A DNA stretch of 49,535 bases from Poteriospumella lacustris (lineage: Eukaryota > Sar > Chrysophyceae > Chromulinales > Dinobryaceae): NCBI GenBank assembly GCA_008000375.1, contig SMOI01000241.1, forward strand, positions 1 to 49,535, written 5' to 3'. The translations under genes and the position numbers were made by a program. The notes beneath the pieces were generated by a model, which was not told the origin of the DNA, made no database searches, and saw nothing but the letters and a program-made list of their open reading frames with translations. This document shows positions 41,296 to 49,535 of this stretch, piece after piece. Each line of letters starts with the position of its first letter. The stretch's first letter is position 1.

Positions 41296-41982
41296 GTGGA
41301 CCGTCGCCCATTATTACTGACCACCAGATGACTGTGAGCTTTGTGCTGCACACGCTTACCGATAGAAAGAGCCCAGTAGACTGTTGTTAGAGCACCTTGC
41401 CCCTCGTCCTTCCTGTGTTCAAGTGACACGAGCGTCCTCTCTGATCATCTGCTGCGTTTTATCCGGAGTCCCGTTGGTTTTCCTTCTCGCTTTGAGCAAT
41501 TCTGCTCACATTCCCCCATAGTTCTAGTTGTAGCATTGTGCTGTTGGTTTGTGTTATTGGCTCCCTCGCTGTGTTTATGAGCGTCCTATTCATCACACTC
41601 TACTTAATTCGCAGAATGATAAGGCTATTGTGTGTTGAGTGGCGGTGTTCTCTCGGTGGTGTCCTTTGCTTGCCTATCCTTTTTGCATCAGGCCAGGTTT
41701 CTTCACTGGGTTTGTTTCTCTCCTCTGCTGGTCGTTTGCGCACATCTGCGAGCAAGTGGGTCGGTCTGTGTCAACGGAACCATCTTCGTCCGCCGCTTCC
41801 TCTGCGCCTGCCCAACGAGCAATGTAATGTGGATGGTATAACTGAATGGAAACCTGTCGTGGCACGTGAAAGGCCTGAATCGGACAGAGTTTCCGAGGTA
41901 TTGTGATTGTGAAGTGTGTGAGAGGTAGCTGAGCTCCAGACCCTGTTCTCGATTGGCCTTTGACTTGTAACATGCAACGATC
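41296..41982. other. Intergenic region, no gene seen
   Basis: 687 nt, T-rich in the middle, between tandem genes. Overlapping frames at 41538-41906 and 41674-42177 on both strands lack any protein-like motif. Confidence 0.45.
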
Positions 41983-44400
41983 ATGACGCACGTGGCGATG
42001 TTCAACCTGCCAGACGACATTGTTAAAACTGTTCTGAGCTCTTGGCTCAATGTATTGGACTTCGTTGCATTGGATAAAGCCTTGCTGAATCACAGTCTGC
42101 GCTCCGAGTACTTGCGTCTTCTGTTTGACATTAATGGGCTGGTCTTGTCGTCGCTGCCAACCAGTGCCACAAACCACCCACCGAGATGGAGGAAATCGAA
42201 CGAAACGTCCAGTATGGCCAATTGGTTGAGAAGCAGACGACTGTTTCTCGATTCGTTGCTGTACAAGCCCAGTAAGGCCTCGTGCATCGACCGCTGGGCA
42301 CTGCCGCTCAGTGTCTACAACATTTCGCTGATTCTCAAGAAACCTTCCGACCTGCAGCAGTTTTTTGAAGCCTTTAAGAGTGCGAAGGAGTATTGGGAGG
42401 AAAGTAAGCTCAGTTTCCAGCTACCATCGTCCGCAGAGCTGCAGAATGGCTACTTCCTCGACGACCCATATCCGCTGTCGAACGCCGCTTCGTCGACTAC
42501 GAAGCAGCCCTGGCAAGTGCTGCGACTGATTCATTCCTTTGGCAGTGGATACAATCTCCCCTCTGTGCCAATTCCGTACAATGTGTGGGACAGCGGCGTT
42601 CACCACATGGGCGGCCTGCAAACCCTCATCTTCGACCACATGTATCCCAGCTCCACCGCCTGCTTCCAACTGCTAGCGCAGCATTGCCGCAACTTGCGGG
42701 TGCTGCAGTTCTTCCGCAACGAAATCAACGTATGGTTTCTGACGAGCTGCTTCTTGGAGGCGACCTTTCCGCGTCTGGAAGTCTTCATCACGCGCGAGTG
42801 CTTCTACCCGCAGATCGAACCAGAGGACGACCCCATCCCCTTCACAAAGCTGCTTACTGCTTTCCGCGACGCCGCGAAGCGACCAGAGAAGCAGCTGATG
42901 CATCTCAAGCATATCGACACCGAGTGTCTCCTCGCCGCGCTCATCGTGCAGCTGGCGCCGGCCGCGGAGCACGTGCAGATCGACTACAAAGTCGACTGGT
43001 ACTTCGCGCACTACCAACTGAACCCCCTTCAAGCATTCACCGACCACTTCCTCCTCGCCGCGCCGTCCTTGCGTCTGCGCCACTTGTCGCTCGACGTGTT
43101 CAACAAGCAGCGCTATCTGCGCGACAGCCAGTGGGAGGCCGACCCGCTGAGCCGGTGGGTGAGCCACGACCTCTTCTCGCCGGGCCTCGTGGCTGCTCGC
43201 ACGTGGACGCATCTGCAGGAGCTGAAGGTGACCATCTCGTTTCCACTGCAGGAGGATCGCTTCCTGCGCACACTGCTGCCGTTCATCCCCAGCTGCATGC
43301 CGCAGCTGCAGAAGCTGCACCTCGTCTGCAACGCCAAGACGTACGCGACCCACTGCGACTCCGCCGTGCCCTTCCAGTCGTCGTCCCCACCATCGTCTCG
43401 CGAATCGCCTGTCAGCGCCCACGATGCGGAGTATCTTGCGGCAAGGGGGCTGCGCGAGTGGCTGGCGCACTGGCTCGTGGACCTCGGCACGCAGTGTCCC
43501 GCGCTGCACACGCTGCTCTGCCACGACGTCTTCCCGCTGGACGTGCAACTCGCGCTCGACCTCTTCAATCAGCGCCGCTCTGCGTCGGCTACGCAGCTAA
43601 TTGAGCTCTTCCCGAGACTGCAGCACCTCGAGATCATGGTCTCAAACAAGCCGCAGCTGACTTTCCCCGCCCCGCCCGCTGCCGCGACCTTCACTCACGT
43701 CAGTCTCCAGGCGCCGCCCCTGTGGCTGCAGTTCGAACACGTGTCACTCTCGAGCCTGTGGTTCATGCCTCTGGCGCGCATGCACACGCTCGTCTTCTAT
43801 GGCGACTTTCTGACCGACCTGCACGTCACGCCGCTGCTGGACGCCCTTGCCCGCGCGGACGGCGCCAGTGCCCTGCGCAAGCTGGCGCTCCACTCGACGC
43901 AATTCACCTCGGCGCTGTTCACGTCGCTGCTCGCGTGTCACACGACGCAGCCGCGCGGACACCTGCGACGGCTGTCGTTTGTCAGCTGTGCGCTGTGGGC
44001 GGACTTCTTCGTTGCCGATGAGGCAGTCGGCGCGCGGGCACAGGGCAGCGATGACCCAGAGGGGCCCGGCGGACACGAGACGCGAGGCTTCGGTGGTGTG
44101 CAGCTGTTGCTGCGCTTGGCCTTCACGCTGACGGGACTGCGCGAATTGCGACTCTTCCGCCCCGTGGGGAGTCTCGTTGACGGGCGCGACGGACCGGCCA
44201 TCACTGCCGCCGGCGCGACGTTTCCCCGCATCGATACCGCGCGCATTCACTTCCTCGCGACCGAAGTCATCGCTGGCTGGCCGCAGCTGTGTGCTGCATA
44301 TCGCGCGACTCATGCCGTCGCCAGTGAGGGCCCTGCGCGTCCACCGCTACCAGCCGTGCGGCCAGCGCTCTGTAGCTACGCGAAGGACGCCATTCGATGA
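41983..44400 (+). CDS. F-box/leucine-rich-repeat-like protein
   Basis: A single 805-residue frame. The N-terminus (about 9-47: LPDDIVKTVLSSWLNVLDFV... ending RSEYLRLL) resembles an F-box helix bundle, which would bind SKP1 in an SCF ubiquitin ligase. The rest contains irregular leucine-rich segments typical of substrate-binding LRR arcs: LQTLIFDHMYPSS, CRNLRVLQFFRNEI, LRHLSLDVFNKQ, LQELKVTISF, LQHLEIMVS, LRKLALHSTQFTS, LRRLSFVSCAL, LRELRLFRP. There is no signal peptide or membrane segment. The F-box is degenerate, so this could instead be a non-SCF LRR protein. Confidence 0.72.
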   Translation: MTHVAMFNLPDDIVKTVLSSWLNVLDFVALDKALLNHSLRSEYLRLLFDINGLVLSSLPTSATNHPPRWRKSNETSSMANWLRSRRLFLDSLLYKPSKASCIDRWALPLSVYNISLILKKPSDLQQFFEAFKSAKEYWEESKLSFQLPSSAELQNGYFLDDPYPLSNAASSTTKQPWQVLRLIHSFGSGYNLPSVPIPYNVWDSGVHHMGGLQTLIFDHMYPSSTACFQLLAQHCRNLRVLQFFRNEINVWFLTSCFLEATFPRLEVFITRECFYPQIEPEDDPIPFTKLLTAFRDAAKRPEKQLMHLKHIDTECLLAALIVQLAPAAEHVQIDYKVDWYFAHYQLNPLQAFTDHFLLAAPSLRLRHLSLDVFNKQRYLRDSQWEADPLSRWVSHDLFSPGLVAARTWTHLQELKVTISFPLQEDRFLRTLLPFIPSCMPQLQKLHLVCNAKTYATHCDSAVPFQSSSPPSSRESPVSAHDAEYLAARGLREWLAHWLVDLGTQCPALHTLLCHDVFPLDVQLALDLFNQRRSASATQLIELFPRLQHLEIMVSNKPQLTFPAPPAAATFTHVSLQAPPLWLQFEHVSLSSLWFMPLARMHTLVFYGDFLTDLHVTPLLDALARADGASALRKLALHSTQFTSALFTSLLACHTTQPRGHLRRLSFVSCALWADFFVADEAVGARAQGSDDPEGPGGHETRGFGGVQLLLRLAFTLTGLRELRLFRPVGSLVDGRDGPAITAAGATFPRIDTARIHFLATEVIAGWPQLCAAYRATHAVASEGPARPPLPAVRPALCSYAKDAIR

Positions 44401-44512
44401 GGTAGACACCGGACACTGTAAGAAACGATTACGTGCCTCAAGTCAACGTAATTTACAAGGACGGTCGCTCTCGCGAGGCTAGGCTATGTACAAGGTTCAG
44501 GAGACACGGCGG

Positions 44513-44863
44513 TCATTTGGACAGCCAAAACACGTAGACTAGGAAGGCGCCGTTGCCTACGAACGCTACCCCCGTGAGGAAGACTAGGAGCGTGTACACC
44601 AGGCCACCGGTGGCGGTCGGGATCGATTTACCACTGGCGGCGGCCGCGGTCACAGTTGCAGCACTAACGTCGCCAGATGCCTCCACAGCGGAAGCAGCCA
44701 CTGCTGCGGCAGTATCCGCGTTGGGTACGGCTTGGGTATTGTGGGGCTTCTCGTGGTTGTGAGCGTTAGTTTCGGCGGGCGCGGCTTGGAGATCGCGGGA
44801 TTGCGTCACATTAGCTGCTGCACACAGTACCACTGCTATAAGCAGCAGTCGCAGCGCTGCCAT
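44513..44863 (-). CDS. Small type I membrane protein with signal peptide
   Basis: The open frame runs further upstream, but I start at ATG 44863 because it places a clean signal peptide at the N-terminus (MAALRLLLIAVVLCAAANVTQ). The 116-residue product has an Ala/Thr/Ser-rich, probably extracytoplasmic middle and a C-terminal membrane helix (LVYTLLVFLTGVAFVGNGAFL) ending VYVFWLSK. No family is recognised. It faces away from the CAF16-like gene and is tail to tail with the F-box gene, 112 nt from its stop. Confidence 0.65.
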   Translation of the reverse strand: MAALRLLLIAVVLCAAANVTQSRDLQAAPAETNAHNHEKPHNTQAVPNADTAAAVAASAVEASGDVSAATVTAAAASGKSIPTATGGLVYTLLVFLTGVAFVGNGAFLVYVFWLSK

Positions 44864-45393
44864 CAAATTTGGGTGTAAGTGTGTCGCCCAATCCGCCGCA
44901 GTCGTCTGCAGCAAAATATGGCAAGAGAGTTCGTCGGGATATGCAGGCGCAGGGGGAGAAAACCACAGATCAATGGGTTTTCCAACACGTCCTATGGATC
45001 TAGAGTGACAGTCTGGCCAGTAAAGTACACAATAACTAAGCAAGAAAAAATGGGCAATCGATCGGGATCCCAGCGGCCGCACCGACATCGTCGTCGTCTC
45101 GTGCCTAGTGTCCGGCGTCCGCGCCGCCCGTTTCAAAACGGCCGCACGCTCCTAACACGCCGCTCGCCCACCGCCCTGCGCACCGCGCACCACCGCCGGC
45201 ACCACTCCGATCCAGTCAGCGTTTAGGAATCCAACGTCACCTGCGACGAATCTTTCTGGAGGCCTCTGACTCCGCTGTAGATGGTTCCTAATCCTAAGCG
45301 AATCATTTCTCATTGAAATCACAATTTAATAGCTTTTGCCAAGCTATCTTGAGCCTCAAGCGCGCCACATTCAACGTCCTACTAGTTACTTCA
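44864..45393. promoter_or_regulatory. Divergent intergenic region
   Basis: 530 nt between the small membrane protein (minus) and the CAF16-like gene (plus). A locally GC-rich island lies at about 45055-45200. No gene is supported. Confidence 0.4.
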
Positions 45394-46424
45394 ATGTCGT
45401 CCTTTGCTTCTACTCCTGCTGCCGCTGCTCCTGCGAAAGCGCCTCTTCATGTTGACGTGAACAATCTGACGTTCGGATACCCTGGAAGACCACCTGTGTT
45501 GAAGGATCTGAACATGCAGTTGACTGATGGTGCTCGCTGTTTGTTGATTGGTGCGAACGGTGCTGGAAAGTCCACTCTGTTGCGTATCCTAAGCGGTCGC
45601 CATCTCACCAAGCCTGATGAGAACTGCCGTGTGTTAGGAAGATCCGCCTTCCACGATACGCGTCTCAACTTTGAGCGTTCTTACCTTGACACTGACTGGG
45701 GCATGCGCACCGTTGCCTTCGCAGGCTATGGGTGCCCTCTTCAAGCGGATATCCCTGTGCACGGCATGATGACCAAGTTACAGAACGACTATCCTGAGCG
45801 TCGTGACGAGTTGTTGAAGTTGCTGCGCATCGATCCTGGTAAGAATCCTGTTTGGAACTGATTGGCGGCACGTTGTATTCGTTGCTGATCCTTCGTTCCT
45901 AACACGTTGACCTCATAGAGTGGAGAATGCATCAAGTTTCGGATGGTCAACGTCGCCGTGTGCAGATTTTCATTGGTCTCTTGCGTCCGTTCACTGTTCT
46001 GTTTTTGGACGAAGTAACGGTCTCGCTGGATGTGGTTGTCCGTCAAGACTTGTTGCGCTGGTTGAAGCACGAGTCTGAAACTCGCAAGGCGACCATCATC
46101 TACGCGACTCACATTTTCGATGGTTTGGATGACTGGCCGACGCATTTGCATTACTTGAATGACCAAGGCTGCACGGGCTGGCAAGGCCGCATTGAGGAAT
46201 TGGACATTTACCAGCAAATGCGTCAGCGTGGTGAGCCCAGTCCTCTCTTGCGCATTGCGGAAACTTGGTTGCGTGCTGAATTGGAAGCTCGTGATCGTGC
46301 AAACATTCAGGAAGAAGCCATGGGTGAAGCTGCCAATGCCGATCGCAACCCCATGCAAGTGTCGTTCGTCTCTGGTGGAGGATTCTCCAATGGACGCATG
46401 GCTGCCTACGACTTCGTCAAATAA
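45394..46424 (+). CDS. CAF16: Soluble ABC ATPase, CAF16/ABCI-type
   Basis: Exons are 45394-45838 and 45919-46424; the 80-nt intron (gtaaga...catag) is phase 1, giving 316 residues. Features: [20 protein letters not shown], Walker [10 protein letters not shown] (53-61), the unusual signature [11 protein letters not shown] (about 154-164, in place of LSGGQ), Walker [14 protein letters not shown] (about 172-184), and the H-loop [19 protein letters not shown]. The last pattern is diagnostic for yeast CAF16 (Ccr4-associated factor) and plant ABCI19-21 proteins. These lack membrane domains and have been linked to transcription regulation. The start follows [17 protein letters not shown], a short Ala/Pro leader. 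Confidence 0.93.
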
Positions 46425-47157
46425 ACAGCCTCTGTTTTGTTTGGTGACTCCATGACGCTGTGGGCCCATTTTTGTAGCCGAATAGGACCTCTCTGCGTCT
46501 TTCACTCCTTCTCTCCTTCTCTCCTTGAATTGCTGCAGTTGCTCTTTTTGTTTTCTTTGTTCTGTGTGTTTCGCTGGTTTGGTTCGTTGTAGACGGTTGA
46601 GGAGTATGCTAGTACCTCTCGATTCTACAACAACTGGCAAGCAACGCCGCTTTCTGCTATAGTACATGTTTCAGCTTTCAGTGGGCTGGAATCGCTTCCT
46701 CCGGGGGTGTCTTCGAACGGAGATGCTCCCGAAGGGAGTGCGCAGTTCTTCGTGTAATACCTTCCGATCCTTAGTCGCTTTAAGGCTTGGAAATGAGCAA
46801 TTCGTAACGCTTTGAACAGTGTACCTTGCAACTATGATGTTGGGCCTTGCACCGTGATGCCTGCGTTTATGTGTTCCAAGTGCAGCTTGCAGTGTCACGT
46901 CGTGAGCACCAGGGCGATATATACTTATGCCCTGATGATATTGCAGAGTATTTTGATGGAAGTGGTCTCCATCAAACGAAATGCCACTTTTGAGAGTTGC
47001 ACACTCAGACCAGCTGTTGCTTCCACCTTCGCTGCGGTGAAACCTTACCCTTAGCCCACTCAACGAAGTGGACGAAGTGGACGAATCCCTTGAAACGGCT
47101 CTTTATCTATGCATTTATCTATGCAAAAAATGCCACGTAGATGGACAGCTCTTTGAA
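46425..47157. other. Convergent intergenic region, no gene called
   Basis: 733 nt between the CAF16-like gene and the minus-strand unknown gene. A minus-strand frame of 130 codons (46671-47063) has no ATG and no family resemblance. A hairpin-prone stretch lies near 46700-46740 (cctccgggggtgtcttcgaacggag). Confidence 0.45.
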
Positions 47158-47649
47158 TTAATGTCGCGGATACTCAATGAAATCTTGAGCGACTTCCAAC
47201 ATGTATTTAAAGGTCGCGCCTGGATCCTGCAACTTGCTCAGTTTGAGGGTGCAAGAACTGCTCCCATCCGAATTGCAAAAGACGAAGTCGTTGCAGTGCA
47301 CGGCAGGATGACTTCCAATGACATTGACACTGAAGAACAAGTCTCCTTGTCTGCATATGAAATACCAGTCGGAGGAGTGTGCGTAGCACACTTCCATTTG
47401 GCTTTCAGTCGAACCCACCCAACGTATCACAGTGGCTTCTCCGGCGTCAGTCATTTCCCCTCGATTCACTTCTTCTCTGACCAAACCTTCCCATGCCTCC
47501 GCCCGAAAGACAGGGTATCGCAATTTCACTCCTCGTCCAACAGAGTCGACATAGTGGTTGGCAGACTTCGGCATTGCACAAAAGAAGTAGTCGTCAACGA
47601 ACATGTGGTCACTGTCAAAGCTAGTGATCTCTTCCCACCAATCTCCCAT
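47158..47649 (-). CDS. Unknown protein, 163 residues
   Basis: An intronless frame from ATG 47649. It is compact, with balanced composition and many aromatic residues (MGDWWEEITSFDSDHMFVDD, YFFCAMPKSANHYVDSVGRG, VIRWVGSTESQMEVCYAHSS, DWYFICRQGDLFFSVNV). No signal peptide, membrane span or known motif is visible. The ordered, globular look argues for a real gene. It may be a small enzyme or binding domain. No function is proposed. Confidence 0.55.
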   Translation of the reverse strand: MGDWWEEITSFDSDHMFVDDYFFCAMPKSANHYVDSVGRGVKLRYPVFRAEAWEGLVREEVNRGEMTDAGEATVIRWVGSTESQMEVCYAHSSDWYFICRQGDLFFSVNVIGSHPAVHCNDFVFCNSDGSSSCTLKLSKLQDPGATFKYMLEVAQDFIEYPRH

Positions 47650-48087
47650 CTTGCTCAAGCCTTTCCTTCACTGGTTTTTGAGGATTCAACGCTTTGATTG
47701 ATGGGTATATTTGTGTTCAATCAACAACAAAATGCAATGAATGAGTGTCTCTATCCCATATCTACAAAGTCTCTATCCCGTATCTACAATGCGTATCTAC
47801 AAAGTCTCTCTCCGGCATCCATGTCCGAAGGTCTGGGAGAGACGTGCAGCCGAAACGGAACAACTCCAAGTTAAGCGTTGAGATGAAACTTGTCCGTCAA
47901 CTTCGGCGTCGAACTGGTCAAGGTGGCAGGAGATTGCACAGCTCGGCCTGGTTACAGCTGTATACCTAGCCTTGTGTTTGCGTCTAGTTATGGTCAACTA
48001 CTGTATGTATGGAGGGGATATGGGATAGATATGAAGAGAGGGAGAGGTAGATATATATCAAGTGTTAACCATTCACACAAGTTCGCT
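47650..48087. promoter_or_regulatory. Divergent intergenic region
   Basis: 438 nt between the unknown minus-strand gene and the putative PAS gene. A short direct repeat of tatctacaaagtctctatcccgta type lies at about 47757-47810. No gene is seen. Confidence 0.4.
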
Positions 48088-49242
48088 ATGTCCACCCCTG
48101 ACGTATCTGCTGCCCTCTGTAAGGAGTCTTTCGAGAGATTTCCTTTTGGAGTCATTTTCAGTAAAACTGCTCCTGATAACCTACAAGCAGTAAACACTGA
48201 CACAGACTTTTGTTATTATTATTTTTCGCCTGGATTGGAGAAAAGATGCTCGTTGCTCCGAGCAAATATGCTCACTGGAGATACCAATGCGAAGCGTGAT
48301 TTTCCCACTGATTTTGCTCAGTATTTCAAAGATGATACAGAAGTCATGACTCACTTCAAACACGGCGGATCGAAAACTTTTTGCGAGCCTTGGTCACCTC
48401 CTGGCGTTGTTGGATCGATTCATTTCGTTTACACGTTGAAAACTGCCTTGCAATGTGAGTCTTCGAGTTTCATGCTGGGAACTTTCGAATTGGTCAACGA
48501 CTTGATGATCGGAGAGGTGACCGCCAAAGATTTCGACCATAATGCTCATGCGCCATTGCCGCTGTTACATCACATTGAAAACGCGAACAAAAGCACTGAA
48601 ATTCCCGACCTGTGGTTTCAGAATGCTTTCAGTCAACTTCCTATCGGTAAGTTGAAGTCCTCGATTTGTTGTGTTTTGCTCAGTGTCTGCACTTGCTTGA
48701 AACCACGACGAGTATAAGTTTAGACTGAAACCGTGTATCTCTTGCAGAGTGCATTGCCGTTTCCGTTGATTATTTCCTCTGACGTTACACTGTTGTCAAC
48801 CACAGGCATGGCTATCTATGCTGCGGATTCCGACCACATTGTGATCGCCAACACATTTTGGCGCACCCACGAGGCAAAGTGCAGTTCCGCGATATCACAT
48901 CTGAAGGCAAAAGTCAGCGAGGGTTTCGACGTGACCACTGGGTCGCACATGATCTCGTCCACAGACGCGGCCTACACTGTGGGGGTGTATGGTATTCTTG
49001 CTACATCTCATGAAGCTGTACATCGTGTTGCAGGTGCGAGTATGCATGCACTCGCCCCCGGCATTCTTGCCGGTGCTCCCGACGAGCCTGCTGCACATGA
49101 CGCGCATACACACGCACCGGCAGCAACGCGCGATGCTGCACCGATCCCAGTACTGTACCATGTGTATGTGCTGCGTCCATCGATGAAAAACAACGCTGAG
49201 CCGTATTATGAAAATGGTGCATTGGTGCAGGTTAGGGGTTAA
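48088..49242 (+). CDS. Putative PAS-domain protein
   Basis: My best model has exons 48088-48646 and 48806-49242 with a 159-nt intron (gtaagt...accacag), giving 331 residues. A nearer acceptor (cttgcag at about 48748) leads to a stop codon within 12 codons, so I reject it. The opening FPFGVIFSKTAPDNLQAVN and, directly over the junction, LPIGMAIYAADSDHIVIANT both look like the first strands of PAS sensor domains. The C-terminal part (SMHALAPGILAGAPDEPAAH onward) is low in complexity and may contain another unrecognised intron. Ligand and output are unknown. Confidence 0.55.
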
Positions 49243-49377
49243 TCGCTGAAGCATTCAGAAGCAAACGCATACACTCCGTGTGTTATAAACAGTGATTACA
49301 ACCGGTTCGGAGTGTGTTAGACAGTTACTACAATGACGTTTCCGTGTCTTTATAATCATATTTCGTTTGTCGGTTCA

Positions 49378-49383
49378 AATAAA
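49378..49383 (+). terminator. Candidate polyadenylation signal
   Basis: AATAAA about 135 nt after the stop of the putative PAS gene. Confidence 0.4.
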
Positions 49384-49535
49384 TGTGGTCATGTAATGTC
49401 TCTCAAACGAGACTTTTGTGTTAATGCGCGACGAATGTCCATTCAATACTTACAAAGCTTTCCCACAGCGAAGGATACTTAATGAGTCGCCTTGCGGAAG
49501 TGGGACTTGTGAGCTTGAGCGGATGCCGCAGCCGC

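Noticed and set aside
45060-45085. Adjacent BamHI- and NotI-like sites suggesting a cloning linker
   Set aside because: The surrounding sequence is continuous with the genome's style and no vector sequence follows. Chance is likely in a GC-rich island.
46671-47063. 130-codon minus-strand frame
   Set aside because: No ATG start, no recognisable domain, and it contains splice-like sites at random.
47840-47960. A stretch with aactccaagttaagcgtt resembling part of 5S rRNA
   Set aside because: Only a short match. The paired stems and the rest of a 5S gene are absent.

Overview
The window is nuclear DNA of a unicellular eukaryote. Genes sit on both strands without operons. Most coding regions are interrupted by short GT-AG introns of about 60-160 nt, and the products are eukaryotic: an RBBP4/MSI1 histone chaperone, gamma-tubulin complex protein 2, a TMTC O-mannosyltransferase, a CAF16-type ABC ATPase, protein kinases and a PH-domain protein. 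A candidate axonemal protein hints at a flagellated cell, but I cannot fix the lineage. Base composition changes sharply. The stretch from about 3.9 to 33.3 kb is very GC-rich, with G/C at most third codon positions and many long antisense shadow frames. Both flanks, 0-3.8 kb and 33.4-49.5 kb, are near balanced.

Layout. 0.2-1.7 kb: two nearly identical tail-to-tail copies of a two-exon gene, probably for a mitochondrial ribosomal protein of the mL59/mL64 type. 2.5-3.3 kb: an intronless SAM-dependent methyltransferase of bacterial type. 3.9-9.0 kb: a 1714-residue prion-like ankyrin protein. 9.6-10.9 kb: an intronless Ser/Thr kinase. 12.1-13.3 kb: a four-exon gene, possibly axonemal. 13.9-18.2 kb: an APC-superfamily transporter with a very long phospho-site-rich tail. 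19.9-20.3 kb: the 3' part of a small membrane-protein gene. 20.4-24.8 kb: TMTC, with one frame break. 24.9-28.7 kb: two identical RBBP4/MSI1 genes as a 1.7-kb-arm palindrome. 28.9-33.4 kb: GCP2. 33.6-33.8 kb: a compound tandem and inverted repeat. 34.5-35.3 kb: an unrecognised two-exon gene. 36.1-37.2 kb: an ICMT/PEMT-like membrane methyltransferase. 37.8-39.2 kb: a second kinase. 39.8-41.3 kb: a PH-ICMT/PEMT fusion. 42.0-44.4 kb: an F-box/LRR-like protein. 44.5-44.9 kb: a small signal-peptide membrane protein. 45.4-46.4 kb: a CAF16-like ATPase. 47.2-47.6 kb: an unknown protein. 48.1-49.2 kb: a putative double-PAS protein.

The main theme is inverted gene duplication. Four paralogous pairs lie in opposite orientation in this one window: mL59-like, RBBP4, kinase and ICMT-like. 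They run from nearly identical palindromes to old, diverged and rearranged pairs. The other strong points are a PH domain fused to an ICMT/PEMT-like methyltransferase, and several proteins with large lineage-specific extensions (transporter tail, GCP2 N-terminus and insert, TMTC tail, prion-like ankyrin protein).
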